Shown here: positions 45,516-54,369 of the stretch, piece after piece
Layout: each line of letters begins with the position of its first letter
How positions within the stretch are numbered: position 1 is the stretch's first letter
DNA from: Tidjanibacter sp.
Lineage (GTDB): Bacteria; Bacteroidota; Bacteroidia; Bacteroidales; Rikenellaceae
Direction: 5' to 3'
DNA length: 64,000 bases
Assembly (NCBI GenBank): GCA_017503805.1
Contig: JAFVSJ010000005.1
Span: 62,001-126,000, forward strand
Notes under the pieces: generated by a model
Told to the model about the DNA's origin: nothing
Database searches by the model: none
The model's input: only the letters and a program-made list of their open reading frames with translations
Translations under genes and position numbers: made by a program

Positions 45516-45559
45516 CTTAATCTCTTTTTATTTTTAGTCTATCAAAAGAAAATTTGCCA

Positions 45560-45567
45560 TATCTTTG
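45560..45567 (+). promoter_or_regulatory. Candidate -7 box (TATCTTTG) for yicC operon
   Basis: TATCTTTG matches TAnnTTTG and lies 24 bases before the yicC ATG at 45592. No TTG lies at the -33 position. Confidence 0.5.
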
Positions 45568-45591
45568 TCCTTCAGAATCAAAATAACTACA

Positions 45592-46476
45592 ATGATAAAG
45601 TCGATGACAGGTTTCGGTAAGTCCGAAATCGCTACTTCCGAACGCAAAATAACCGTCGAAACACGCTCACTGAATGGTAAGCAGCTCGACCTTTCGGTGA
45701 AGCTCCCAGCGCGCTATCGCCAATTTGAGTATGAGATTCGCAATCGTGCAGCCAAAGTACTGCAGCGAGGTAAGGTGGACATATTCATTACCGTTGAGAA
45801 TACCACTGCGAAAAACGGATTGGCAAGCATTAACCCTGACTTATTTAAGGCTTATTCTGAGCAACTTATGGCATTGGCTCTTGGCTCCGGACTTGGTTGT
45901 GGCAGCGAGGTGCAGTCGCAGGTATTGGCCGCAGTGATGCGTATGCCCGAAGTCGTTTCGAGTGAGGCGGAGTCGGTAGGTGATGATGAGGGCGCAGCGC
46001 TTATGAAGGCCGTTGATGAGGCACTCGCTCGTCACGACGAGTTCCGAATCCAAGAGGGTGGGGTGCTCATCGCCGATTTGCTCCATCGAGTAGACCTCAT
46101 CCAGCAATATAAGCAGAGTGTCATCCCCTTTGAGGAGCGCCGTACGGAGGTTATCCGCAAGCGAATCCTCGACCAACTTGCGCAACTTGCCGTAAACTAC
46201 GATGCAAATAGGCTCGAACAAGAGATGATTTTCTATCTCGAGAAGCTCGATATCACAGAGGAAAAAGTGAGGCTCGACAAGCATTGTGCCTACTTCCGTG
46301 AGGTCGCAGCAGGCGAGGAGAGCGTAGGCCGAAAACTTGGTTTTGTGGCGCAGGAAATGGGACGCGAAATCAATACTATGGGCTCCAAAGCCAATGACTC
46401 CGATATGCAGATTCTCGTAGTTAAAATGAAGGATGAGCTCGAGAAGATTAAAGAACAAGTACTCAATATCTTATAA
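45592..46476 (+). CDS. yicC: YicC-family endoribonuclease
   Basis: The 294-residue protein has the N-terminal YicC domain (MIKSMTGFGKSE and VETRSLNGKQLDLSVKLP) and the C-terminal DUF1732 domain (GRKLGFVAQEMGREINTMGS). YicC proteins are stress-linked RNA endonucleases in other bacteria. I chose the ATG at 45592, since MIKSMTGFG is the family's usual N-terminus. The stop codon is followed directly by the gmk ATG. Confidence 0.95.
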   Translation: MIKSMTGFGKSEIATSERKITVETRSLNGKQLDLSVKLPARYRQFEYEIRNRAAKVLQRGKVDIFITVENTTAKNGLASINPDLFKAYSEQLMALALGSGLGCGSEVQSQVLAAVMRMPEVVSSEAESVGDDEGAALMKAVDEALARHDEFRIQEGGVLIADLLHRVDLIQQYKQSVIPFEERRTEVIRKRILDQLAQLAVNYDANRLEQEMIFYLEKLDITEEKVRLDKHCAYFREVAAGEESVGRKLGFVAQEMGREINTMGSKANDSDMQILVVKMKDELEKIKEQVLNIL

Positions 46477-47037
46477 ATGGGAAAACTGATTATTTTTTCA
46501 GCTCCTTCGGGCTCGGGTAAAACTACTATCGTAAGGCGACTTATGACGCTTGTCGAGGGGCTTGAGTTTTCGGTATCTGCCACTTCACGTGCGCCACGAG
46601 GAACGGAACAGAATGGCAAGGATTACTACTTCCTTTCTACCGAGGAGTTTGATGCAAAAATCGCCTCGGAGAGTTTTGTCGAGTGGGAAGAGGTCTATGC
46701 AGGAACCAAGTATGGAACTCTCAGGAGCGAGATGGAACGCATCTGGGCACTCGGCCACACCATACTCTTCGATGTGGATGTCAAAGGTGGCGTGAGGCTC
46801 AAAAATATCTTTGGCGATAGTGCCCTCTCTATCTTTGTGATGCCCCCATCGAAAGAGGAGTTGCGCCGCAGGCTTGTGGGGCGTGCGACCGACTCTCCCG
46901 AGAAAATCGAGCAACGCATTGCCAAGGCCGATGAGGAGATAAGCTACGCCGAACAATTTGACTTGACCATCGTTAACGACGACCTCGAAACAGCAGTGGA
47001 GGAGGTCTGTGAGGCGGTTAGAGATTTTATTGGTTAG
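46477..47037 (+). CDS. gmk: Guanylate kinase
   Basis: The 186-residue kinase converts GMP to GDP. It shows the P-loop SAPSGSGKTTIVRRLM at 8-23, SATSRAPRGTEQNGKDYYF in the GMP-binding part, and FDVDVKGGVRLK. It begins with no space after yicC, a pairing common in bacteria. Confidence 0.97.
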   Translation: MGKLIIFSAPSGSGKTTIVRRLMTLVEGLEFSVSATSRAPRGTEQNGKDYYFLSTEEFDAKIASESFVEWEEVYAGTKYGTLRSEMERIWALGHTILFDVDVKGGVRLKNIFGDSALSIFVMPPSKEELRRRLVGRATDSPEKIEQRIAKADEEISYAEQFDLTIVNDDLETAVEEVCEAVRDFIG

Positions 47038-47048
47038 TTGTAGATACA

Positions 47049-47633
47049 ATGGGAATCACTGCTCTCTATTTCGGCTCGTTCAATCCATTGCACAACGGTC
47101 ATCTTGCGGTGGCTAAATATGTTGTGGCTCAAGGATATGCCGAAGAGGTGTGGTTTGTGGTTTCTCCTCAAAACCCTCACAAAACAGCCACCGACCTTGC
47201 TCCCGAACAGGATCGTTTGGAGATGGTGCGAAGGGCTGTTGAAGGAGTGAACGGAGTAGAGGTTTGCGATGTGGAATTTGCGATGTCCAAGCCTTCGTAC
47301 ACTGTGCGTACCATAGACTATTTGCGCCAGCTCTATCCGGAGCGTCAATTCGCCATCCTTGGCGGGGGCGATGTGGCTGCTACGATTGCAACTTGGCGTG
47401 AAGGTGAGCGGCTGATGACCGAAAACAGAATCCTAATCTATCCTCGCGATGATCACGACAGTTTCTCCGCACCTTTCCAGATGCTTGCAGGTGCTCCTCG
47501 GATGAATATCTCTTCGACCTTGGTCCGACAGCGTATTGCCGACGGAGGAGAGTGGCGAGACTTGGTCCCTGCAGAGGTTGCAGACTATATTAAAAGACAC
47601 AAATTATATTATGGAAAAAGAGATTCAGAATGA
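47049..47633 (+). CDS. nadD: Nicotinate-nucleotide adenylyltransferase
   Basis: The 194-residue enzyme makes deamido-NAD. The nucleotidyltransferase motif YFGSFNPLHNGHLAVAKY lies at 7-24 and ISSTLVRQRIADGG near 160. It follows gmk after 11 bases and overlaps the next small gene by 23 bases. Confidence 0.96.
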   Translation: MGITALYFGSFNPLHNGHLAVAKYVVAQGYAEEVWFVVSPQNPHKTATDLAPEQDRLEMVRRAVEGVNGVEVCDVEFAMSKPSYTVRTIDYLRQLYPERQFAILGGGDVAATIATWREGERLMTENRILIYPRDDHDSFSAPFQMLAGAPRMNISSTLVRQRIADGGEWRDLVPAEVADYIKRHKLYYGKRDSE

Positions 47634-47799
47634 GCTCACGCTCGGTAAGGAAGCTTTTGCTCGTAGTGACTTTGGCGCGGCCAAAAACCACTTCGGAGCA
47701 GTCTTGCGCCTCGATGCCTCCAATGGCGAGGCTGCACAGTGGCTCGAAATGATTGAGGATATACTTGCATTTCGACACAAAGATTACTATAACCCATAG
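47611..47799 (+). CDS. Small TPR-like protein, 62 aa
   Basis: The ATG at 47611 lies inside the end of nadD in another frame and gives MEKEIQNELTLGKEAFARSD. The pattern AKNHFGAVLRLDASNGEAAQW resembles one and a half TPR helices. There is no signal peptide. The close packing between nadD and ddl, 12 bases before ddl, supports that it is a real gene. It is too short to name a function. Confidence 0.72.
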   Translation: MEKEIQNELTLGKEAFARSDFGAAKNHFGAVLRLDASNGEAAQWLEMIEDILAFRHKDYYNP

Positions 47800-47811
47800 A
47801 ATTTTCTCAAA

Positions 47812-48792
47812 ATGAAAAATATAGCATTGCTTGCCGGAGGTAATTCCTCCGAGAGGGAGATTGCATTGCAGAGTGCTGCGCAGGTGGCAGAGGCCTTTGA
47901 TCGCAGTCGCTACAATGTGTGGTTGCTCGATATGCACGGTCGCACATTTACCTATCGAAAGAATGATAAAGAGTATCTGCTCGACTTGAACGATTTTTCG
48001 CTGACGGTTGAAGAGCAGCGTGTAGAGTTCGATTTTGCGTTTGTGATGATTCACGGTACTCCGGGCGAAGATGGCCATCTGCAAGGCTATTTGGAGATGA
48101 TGGGTGTGCCTTTCTCGTCGTGCGATATGGTGTCGTCTGTGATTACTTTCGACAAGGTGACTACGAAACGTGCTGTGGCAGAAGAAGGTATTCCTTTGGC
48201 CAAAGGTATGCTTCTGCGCGAGGATGACTGGATTGCTCCCGATGCTATTGTCGCAGAGCTCGGTTTGCCTCTGTTTGTTAAGCCCAATGCAAGTGGTAGT
48301 AGCTATGGCGTGACTAAAGTTAAGAGTGCCGAGGAGTTGCCCGAGGCAATCTTTGCTGCATTTGAGGAGAGTAGCGAAGTGCTTGTAGAAGAATTTATTG
48401 CAGGTCGCGAGGTGGCTTGTGGGGTTCTTGTTACAGCCGAGAAAGAGTATCTATTCCCTGTCACAGAGATCGTGGCCAAAAATGAGTTCTTCGATTATGA
48501 AGCGAAGTATACGCCCGGTATGAGCGACGAAATCACCCCCGCCGATTTGGCCCCCGAAATTGTGGCAAAACTCGGCGAAATGACTCTTGCCGCCTACAAG
48601 GCGTGTCGTTGCAAAGGGCTTGTTAGGGTTGATTTTATCGTCACCCCCGAGGGAGTTCCCTATATGATAGAAATCAATTCCATACCCGGAATGAGCAGCG
48701 GCAGTATCGTGCCCAAGCAGATTAAGGCTGCCGGAATGACTATGACAGAGGTTATTACACTCATAATAGAGGATGCACTATGCAATCAATGA
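47812..48792 (+). CDS. ddl: D-alanine--D-alanine ligase
   Basis: The 326-residue ATP-grasp enzyme makes the D-Ala-D-Ala end of peptidoglycan precursors. It shows AGGNSSEREIALQSA near 9, FVMIHGTPGEDGHLQGYLE, LFVKPNASGSSYGVTKVK, and EINSIPGMSSGSIVPKQ near 292. Its 3' end overlaps the DUF3109 gene by 13 bases. Confidence 0.97.
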   Translation: MKNIALLAGGNSSEREIALQSAAQVAEAFDRSRYNVWLLDMHGRTFTYRKNDKEYLLDLNDFSLTVEEQRVEFDFAFVMIHGTPGEDGHLQGYLEMMGVPFSSCDMVSSVITFDKVTTKRAVAEEGIPLAKGMLLREDDWIAPDAIVAELGLPLFVKPNASGSSYGVTKVKSAEELPEAIFAAFEESSEVLVEEFIAGREVACGVLVTAEKEYLFPVTEIVAKNEFFDYEAKYTPGMSDEITPADLAPEIVAKLGEMTLAAYKACRCKGLVRVDFIVTPEGVPYMIEINSIPGMSSGSIVPKQIKAAGMTMTEVITLIIEDALCNQ

Positions 48793-49364
48793 TAGATATT
48801 GATGATAAAATCATCTCGACCGACATTCTGACCGAGGAGTTTTGCTGTCCGCTTGATGAGTGCAAAGGAGAGTGTTGCGTGGAGGGAAATGCTGGAGCAC
48901 CACTTGAAATAGAGGAGGTTGATATACTCGAAGAAGAGTATGAAAACTACAAGCCCTATATGACTCCCGAAGGCATAGAAGTAATTGAGCGAACGGGATT
49001 TATGTATGTCGATGAAGATGGCGACTATTGCACACCTCTGGTGAACGATGCCGAGTGCGCATACTCTGTATGCGAGAATGGCTTGACACTTTGTGCCATA
49101 GAGAAAGCATATAGAGATGGTCGAACCAAATTCAAAAAACCCATCTCTTGCCATCTTTATCCCATCAGAGTGAAACGTTTCTCGAATGGCTCCTACGGCT
49201 TGAATCTGCATCGTTGGGATATCTGCCGATGTGCCTTTGCGTGTGGCAAAAAGAATGGTGTGAAACTATACAAAGCTCTTGAAGAGCCTATCGTAAGGTG
49301 CTTTGGCGAGGATTTCTATGCTCAACTTTGTGAGGCGGCGGAGTTGTTGAAGGAGGAAGAATAG
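48780..49364 (+). CDS. DUF3109-family cysteine-rich protein
   Basis: The 194-residue protein is rich in Cys: FCCPLDECKGECC near 19, CAYSVCENGLTLC near 93, then KKPISCHLYPIRV and ICRCAFACG. This pattern fits DUF3109 and the related YkgJ zinc/iron-cluster group. No enzymatic role is known. It starts inside the end of ddl; a second ATG three codons on is an alternative start. Confidence 0.92.
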   Translation: MQSMIDIDDKIISTDILTEEFCCPLDECKGECCVEGNAGAPLEIEEVDILEEEYENYKPYMTPEGIEVIERTGFMYVDEDGDYCTPLVNDAECAYSVCENGLTLCAIEKAYRDGRTKFKKPISCHLYPIRVKRFSNGSYGLNLHRWDICRCAFACGKKNGVKLYKALEEPIVRCFGEDFYAQLCEAAELLKEEE

Positions 49365-49373
49365 TTGCAAACT

Positions 49374-50408
49374 ATGAGGATGAGAGTGCTGTCGATTGCT
49401 GCGTTGTTTGCTGTGGTGTTGCTGTGGGCGATGCCACTCGATGCGCAGCGTAAATATGCACTCGAAGATTTGCCCGAAATACCACTGGATACGCTTGATA
49501 CTGCCAAGCCGAATGTTAAGATTATTACCTTTGCCAATAATACTTGGAAGTACTACTTCTCCGATTACGAGTCCCTTATTAATCAGGATGTATTCCGCGA
49601 TCATTGGGTGACCAATCAAGTGTTCGCTTACAAAGATGTGAAGATTGGCGACATTCCAGAGACAATGGAGATAGAACTCGTGAAGTCTTTGTCGGATTTC
49701 CATCCACCCGTACTTGGGCGGGTTTCATCTCGATATGGGCCCAGAGGTAGAGGTATGCACAAGGGTATTGATGTCGGCCTACCTACGGGAGAGCCTATTT
49801 ATGCCACCTTCGAAGGGCGTGTGAGATATGCGCGCTATAATTCGGGAGGTTATGGATATTTGGTTATAATACGTCACCCAAACGGACTTGAAACCTATTA
49901 TGGCCATCTGTGCAAACTCAACGTGGATGTCGACGATTATGTGGTTGCAGGTCAGGTGATTGGCTATGGCGGCAATACCGGGCGCAGTCGCGGGCCTCAT
50001 CTTCACTTCGAGGTACGTTATGCCGACCTCACTTTCGATCCAGAGAGAATCATCGATTTCTCTACAGGCGAACTTAAGTGGCAGAATTTCGTGCTCGAAA
50101 GGGGGTATTTTAATGTCTCATCTAAACTCACCGAAGCGCTCGAGGAGGATGAGGGCGATATGGGCGAACTCTTTGTAGATAAGGAGGGTAAGCCTCTCTC
50201 TTCTGAGGAGATTGTGGAGAATCTCGAGAAGGCTGCATCGAAGCCCAAGCCCACAGTGAATGATGCTGTCTACTATAAGGTTAAGAGTGGCGATAATCTG
50301 TCTAAAATAGCGGCAAAATATGGTACGACCGTAGGTGCTATTTGTCGACTGAACGGCATCAAGAGCACTACTCCTATACGCATTGGTCAACGATTGAGAG
50401 TTAAGTAG
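49374..50408 (+). CDS. M23-family peptidase with C-terminal LysM domain
   Basis: From the ATG at 49374 the protein has 344 residues: a signal peptide (MRMRVLSIAALFAVVLL...MPLDAQ), a linker, an M23/LytM domain (about 125-225) with HKGIDVGLPTGEP and GPHLHFEVRY, and a LysM repeat at 299-343 (YKVKSGDNLSKIAAKYG). All zinc ligands are present, so it is likely an active cell-wall endopeptidase. It is the last gene of the yicC unit. Confidence 0.95.
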   Translation: MRMRVLSIAALFAVVLLWAMPLDAQRKYALEDLPEIPLDTLDTAKPNVKIITFANNTWKYYFSDYESLINQDVFRDHWVTNQVFAYKDVKIGDIPETMEIELVKSLSDFHPPVLGRVSSRYGPRGRGMHKGIDVGLPTGEPIYATFEGRVRYARYNSGGYGYLVIIRHPNGLETYYGHLCKLNVDVDDYVVAGQVIGYGGNTGRSRGPHLHFEVRYADLTFDPERIIDFSTGELKWQNFVLERGYFNVSSKLTEALEEDEGDMGELFVDKEGKPLSSEEIVENLEKAASKPKPTVNDAVYYKVKSGDNLSKIAAKYGTTVGAICRLNGIKSTTPIRIGQRLRVK

Positions 50409-50427
50409 TTACGAGTGTAATGTGAAT

Positions 50428-50471
50428 AAATAGGGCGAGTTCCTGCTTGGGAAACTTGCCCTATTTTTTTT
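50428..50471. terminator. Terminator hairpin after the M23/LysM gene
   Basis: AAATAGGGCGAGTTCC pairs imperfectly with GGGAAACTTGCCCTATTT and a long T-run follows. It lies between the convergent M23/LysM and yggS genes. Confidence 0.88.
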
Positions 50472-50492
50472 TGCGCCATTGACAGGGGGTGA

Positions 50493-51152
50493 TTAGTAAA
50501 CCCTCTCGCCAAAAATCTTGGAGCCTATACGCACCATATTACTTCCGCACTCTATGGCTTCGAGGTAGTCTGATGTCATACCCATAGAGATTGTGTCGAA
50601 CTCCTCGCCAAAGATGGGCTTAAGTTGGTCGAAAAGTGACTTGAGGGTACGAAACTCTCTCTTGTTGAGCTCAATGTCATCTGTGAGAGTACCTATCGTC
50701 ATTACGCCTCTGGGACGAATATGGGAAAGTTTGGCGATTTCTCCTGTTGCGATGTAGTCGAGCAACTCTTTGCTGTCCCAACCACTCTTGCTCTCGTCTT
50801 CGGCCAGGTGAACCTCAAAGAGAATATCAATAGTGCGTCCAAAACGTTCGGCTTGACGTTCTATTTCGCAGAGTAGGCGAGGGGAGTCTACGGAGTGGAT
50901 GAGAGCCACGAAGGGTGCAATCATCTTTACCTTATTGGTTTGCAGGTGGCCAATCATATGCCACTCAATGTCGCCAGGGAGTTGGGGCACCTTGGCAGCC
51001 ATCTCTTGTGGGCGACTCTCGCCAAATATTCGTTGTCCGGCATCGTAGGCCTCCTGTATGGCCTCTACGGGGTGAAATTTCGACACTGCAACGAGGGTGA
51101 CTCCGGTAGGTAGTGTCGCCTGCAACTCTTGTATTTGTGTGGTTACTGACAT
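50493..51152 (-). CDS. yggS: YggS-family pyridoxal phosphate homeostasis protein
   Basis: The 219-residue single-domain PLP-binding protein has the PLP Lys in TLVAVSKFHPVEAI near 24, then IEWHMIGHLQTNKVK near 75 and FDTISMGMTSDYLEAI. YggS/PLPBP proteins buffer free PLP. It stands alone. A TAAATTTG box on the minus strand (51180-51173) 20 bases before its ATG is a candidate -7 element. Confidence 0.95.
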   Translation of the reverse strand: MSVTTQIQELQATLPTGVTLVAVSKFHPVEAIQEAYDAGQRIFGESRPQEMAAKVPQLPGDIEWHMIGHLQTNKVKMIAPFVALIHSVDSPRLLCEIERQAERFGRTIDILFEVHLAEDESKSGWDSKELLDYIATGEIAKLSHIRPRGVMTIGTLTDDIELNKREFRTLKSLFDQLKPIFGEEFDTISMGMTSDYLEAIECGSNMVRIGSKIFGERVY

Positions 51153-51167
51153 TTTAGTTTTGGTTTG

Positions 51168-51200
51168 TTTGGCAAATTTAGATAATATTTTCTATATTTG
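51168..51200 (+). promoter_or_regulatory. Promoter of the C69 dipeptidase gene (TTTG-N21-TATATTTG)
   Basis: TTTG (51168-51171) and TATATTTG (51193-51200) are spaced by 21 bases. The ATG at 51245 follows after 44 bases. Confidence 0.65.
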
Positions 51201-51244
51201 TTGATTCGAGAAACGAAACTAAACAATTTTAATACAAAACTACT

Positions 51245-52885
51245 ATGAAAAAAAGAATCTTTGTAACTGTTCTTTTGGCAGTGACAGCTTGGGCAAGTAC
51301 ACTTGCTTGCACCAATCTGATTGTTACTCGTGGTGCATCTACCGATGGCTCCAATATGGTATCCTATGCGGCAGACTCGCACCAACTCTATGGCGCACTC
51401 TATCACTCGCCTGCAGCAAGGTGGAAAGCTGGCTCTCTGCTCAAGGTATATGAGTGGGACACAAGCCGCTATCTTGGTGAAATCCCCCAGATTGCGCAGA
51501 CCTATTCGACCATCGGAAATATGAATGAGTATCAGCTGATTATTGGTGAAACAACCTATGGCGGCCGTCACGAACTCGAGGATCCCGAAGGCCGTATTGA
51601 CTATGGCTCGCTCATCTACATTACCCTCCAAAGGGCTAAAACTGCTCGTGAGGCCATCAATTGCATCGTCGATTTGGCCAACACCCACGGCTACGCTTCG
51701 AGTGGCGAGAGCTTTACTATTGCCGACAAAAACGAAGTGTGGATTATGGAACTTATCGGCAAAGGCCCCGGCCGCAAAGGTATCGTTTGGGTCGCAAGGC
51801 GCATCCCCGATGGTTACATCTCGGCTCACGCCAACCACGCTCGCATTACCACCTTCCCCAAAAACGACCCCGAGAACTGCCTCTATGCAGAGGATGTGAT
51901 TTCATTTGCTCGCGAGATGGGTTACTATGAGGGTAGCGATGACGACTTCAGCTTCAGTGATGCTTATGCACCACTCGATTTCAGTGCAATGCGTGGTTGC
52001 GAGGCGAGGGTTTGGAGCTTCTTCCGCCGCTTTGCAGATGGTATGGATGCCTACGAAGACTACGCACTCGGTCACAACCCCTCGAACCGTATGCCCCTTT
52101 GGGTTAAGCCCAATCGTAAACTCTCTCCCAAAGATGTATTCGATATGATGCGTGACCACTACGAGGGTACTGCTATGGATATGACTACCGACATCGGTGC
52201 AGGTGGCAGCAAAGTTCCCTATCGTTGGAGGCCTATGGGCTTTGAGGTGGATGGTCAGAAATATGTTCAGGAGCGCGCAATCGCTACCCAGCAGACCGGC
52301 TTCTGGTTTGTGGCTCAGGCTCGTCCCCAGCTGCCCGACCCCGTTGGTGGTATTATTTGGTTTGGTACTGATGATGCAGCCACCTCGCCCCTGACTCCCA
52401 TCTACTGTGGTTCCACTGAGGTGCCCGAGTGTTTGAGTGAGAAAACTGCCGACATCCTCACCTACAATGACCGTTCGATGTTCTGGATGACCAACCGTAT
52501 CGCCCAGTTCGCATATCTGCGCTATGACTACATTGGTGCAGAGGTGCGCAGCGTTATCGACAAATGGGAGAATGAGAAACTTGCAGAGGTCGCACAAAAA
52601 GATGCAGAGTTTGCCACTATCAAATCGGACAAGAAGATGAAAGAGGCTGCCACCAAATACTCTGTCGCTACTGCGCAGAATCTCTGGGAGAAATGGTCTA
52701 ACCTCGATGACTATCTGATGGTTAAGTATATCGATGGTAATATCAAAAAACAAGATGCAGAGGGTAATTTCCTCAATAACGGTCACCACCCCTCGCAGCC
52801 TGCGTTCCCCGATCAGCCCGGCTATTCGGAGAAATTCCTCCGTGCAATTGCCGAGGATAACCCAATCCTCAAAGAGGTTGAGTAA
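51245..52885 (+). CDS. C69-family dipeptidase (exported)
   Basis: The 546-residue Ntn-type peptidase has a signal ending in WASTLA, with Cys22 directly after (ACTNLIVTRGAS). In the C69 family that Cys becomes the N-terminal nucleophile after processing. The GSNMVSYAADSHQLYG stretch and later YGSLIYITLQRAKTARE fit the family. It probably cleaves dipeptides in the periplasm. It is followed 39 bases later by lpdA, perhaps on the same transcript. Confidence 0.93.
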   Translation: MKKRIFVTVLLAVTAWASTLACTNLIVTRGASTDGSNMVSYAADSHQLYGALYHSPAARWKAGSLLKVYEWDTSRYLGEIPQIAQTYSTIGNMNEYQLIIGETTYGGRHELEDPEGRIDYGSLIYITLQRAKTAREAINCIVDLANTHGYASSGESFTIADKNEVWIMELIGKGPGRKGIVWVARRIPDGYISAHANHARITTFPKNDPENCLYAEDVISFAREMGYYEGSDDDFSFSDAYAPLDFSAMRGCEARVWSFFRRFADGMDAYEDYALGHNPSNRMPLWVKPNRKLSPKDVFDMMRDHYEGTAMDMTTDIGAGGSKVPYRWRPMGFEVDGQKYVQERAIATQQTGFWFVAQARPQLPDPVGGIIWFGTDDAATSPLTPIYCGSTEVPECLSEKTADILTYNDRSMFWMTNRIAQFAYLRYDYIGAEVRSVIDKWENEKLAEVAQKDAEFATIKSDKKMKEAATKYSVATAQNLWEKWSNLDDYLMVKYIDGNIKKQDAEGNFLNNGHHPSQPAFPDQPGYSEKFLRAIAEDNPILKEVE

Positions 52886-52924
52886 ACGTCCCACCGAAAC
52901 TAACTACAAACCGAAGTGTGAACT

Positions 52925-54298
52925 ATGAAATATGATATTATTATTATAGGTAGCGGTCCTGGTGGACACGTTGCCGCATTCAAGGCAGCCAAACGTGGTA
53001 AAAAAGTTGCCGTAGTTGAGCGTGCCGAGCTCGGCGGTGTATGTCTTAATTGGGGCTGTATCCCTACGAAGGCTATGCTCAAGAGCGCACAAGTTTATCA
53101 TTATTTTGAGTCGGCTGCCGCCTATGGTATCGACTTCGAGGGTGAGGTTAAACCATCTCTTGATAAGATTGTTGCTCGTAGTCGCGGTGTGGCAGAGCAG
53201 ATGAATAAAGGCATCGCATTTATGTTCAAGAAATTGGGTATAGATGTTTTGGCCGGCAATGGTCGTGTCGCCGCTCAAGGCTTGGTAGAGGTAACCAAGG
53301 CTGATGGTACGGTAGAGACGTTTGAGGCAGATAATATTATTCTTGCGGCAGGCTCGCGTCCGAGAGAAATTCCTATTATGCCTGTCGATGGCCGTAGGAT
53401 TATATCGTCTCGCGAGGCACTCACTCTGTCGGAGTTGCCAGAGAGTATGATTATCGTGGGCTCGGGTGCCATTGGCTGCGAGTTTGCGTGGGTGTATGCT
53501 GCTTTGGGAGTGAATGTTACCGTGATTGAGTATCTGCCGGCGATGCTTCCTCTCGCCGATGAGGAGGTTAGCCGTACGTTGGAGCGTTCGTTCCGCAAAA
53601 TGAAAGCTACGGTGCTGACGGGTACGGCGGTTAAGGCTGTGCGAGTAGACGAAAATGGCTGCGAAGTTGATATAGAGGGCAAGAAGGGTGCACAAACTCT
53701 GCGTGCTGATGTTGTACTCTCGGCTGTTGGTGTGAAATCCAACCTCGAAGGACTTGGGCTTGAGGAACTTGGCGTGAAGGTAGAACGCGATAAAGTCGTT
53801 GTCGATGACCACTTCCGCACCTCCGTAGAGGGTATTTGGGCGATTGGCGATATTGTTGCCACCCCCGCACTTGCCCACGTTGCTTCGGCAGAGGCAACTG
53901 TTTGTGTGGAAACGATTTGCGGTGAGCAACCTCATCCGATTGATTATACAACCATTCCCTCGTGTGTCTATACTACCCCCGAGGTGGCAATGGTAGGCCT
54001 CACTGAAAAACAAGCCGTGGAGCAAGGCTATGAAATCAAGGTCGGAAAGTATCAATATATGGCTTCCGGCAAGGCCACTGCAGCAGGCGATCGCGATGGT
54101 TTTGTGAAACTTATCTACGATGCCAAAACCGAGAAACTCCTCGGTGCTCACATCATTGGTGGTAGTGTAACCGAAATGCTTGGCGAACCTACTTTGGCTA
54201 AACAACTTGGTCTTACGGCGCGTCAGATCGCATCGACCGTACACTCTCATCCTACTATGTATGAGGGACTTTTGGAGGCAACCGAAGAGGTGCTCTAA
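52925..54298 (+). CDS. lpdA: Dihydrolipoyl dehydrogenase
   Basis: The 457-residue flavoprotein has the FAD motif IIGSGPGGHVAAFKAAKRG, the redox disulfide GGVCLNWGCIPTKAML (Cys42/Cys47), an NAD motif IIVGSGAIGCEFAWVYA, and the catalytic HSHPTMYEGLLEA near the end. It regenerates lipoyl groups of 2-oxoacid dehydrogenase or glycine-cleavage complexes. No partner subunit gene is near, so the complex it serves is unknown. Confidence 0.96.
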   Translation: MKYDIIIIGSGPGGHVAAFKAAKRGKKVAVVERAELGGVCLNWGCIPTKAMLKSAQVYHYFESAAAYGIDFEGEVKPSLDKIVARSRGVAEQMNKGIAFMFKKLGIDVLAGNGRVAAQGLVEVTKADGTVETFEADNIILAAGSRPREIPIMPVDGRRIISSREALTLSELPESMIIVGSGAIGCEFAWVYAALGVNVTVIEYLPAMLPLADEEVSRTLERSFRKMKATVLTGTAVKAVRVDENGCEVDIEGKKGAQTLRADVVLSAVGVKSNLEGLGLEELGVKVERDKVVVDDHFRTSVEGIWAIGDIVATPALAHVASAEATVCVETICGEQPHPIDYTTIPSCVYTTPEVAMVGLTEKQAVEQGYEIKVGKYQYMASGKATAAGDRDGFVKLIYDAKTEKLLGAHIIGGSVTEMLGEPTLAKQLGLTARQIASTVHSHPTMYEGLLEATEEVL

Positions 54299-54317
54299 CC
54301 TCCGAAAGACCTATGTG

Positions 54318-54351
54318 AAAAGTGCGACCACGTTCTCGTGGTCGCACTTTT
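54318..54351. terminator. Bidirectional terminator after lpdA
   Basis: A perfect 15-bp stem (54318-54332 with 54337-54351), a TTCT loop and T-runs on both strands separate the convergent lpdA and SPOR-protein genes. Confidence 0.93.
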
Positions 54352-54369
54352 TTAGTGTGGAAATCCAAA

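Noticed and set aside
52904..54250. A 448-codon open frame antisense to lpdA
   Set aside because: The lpdA motifs are decisive and the reverse frame shows no family features.
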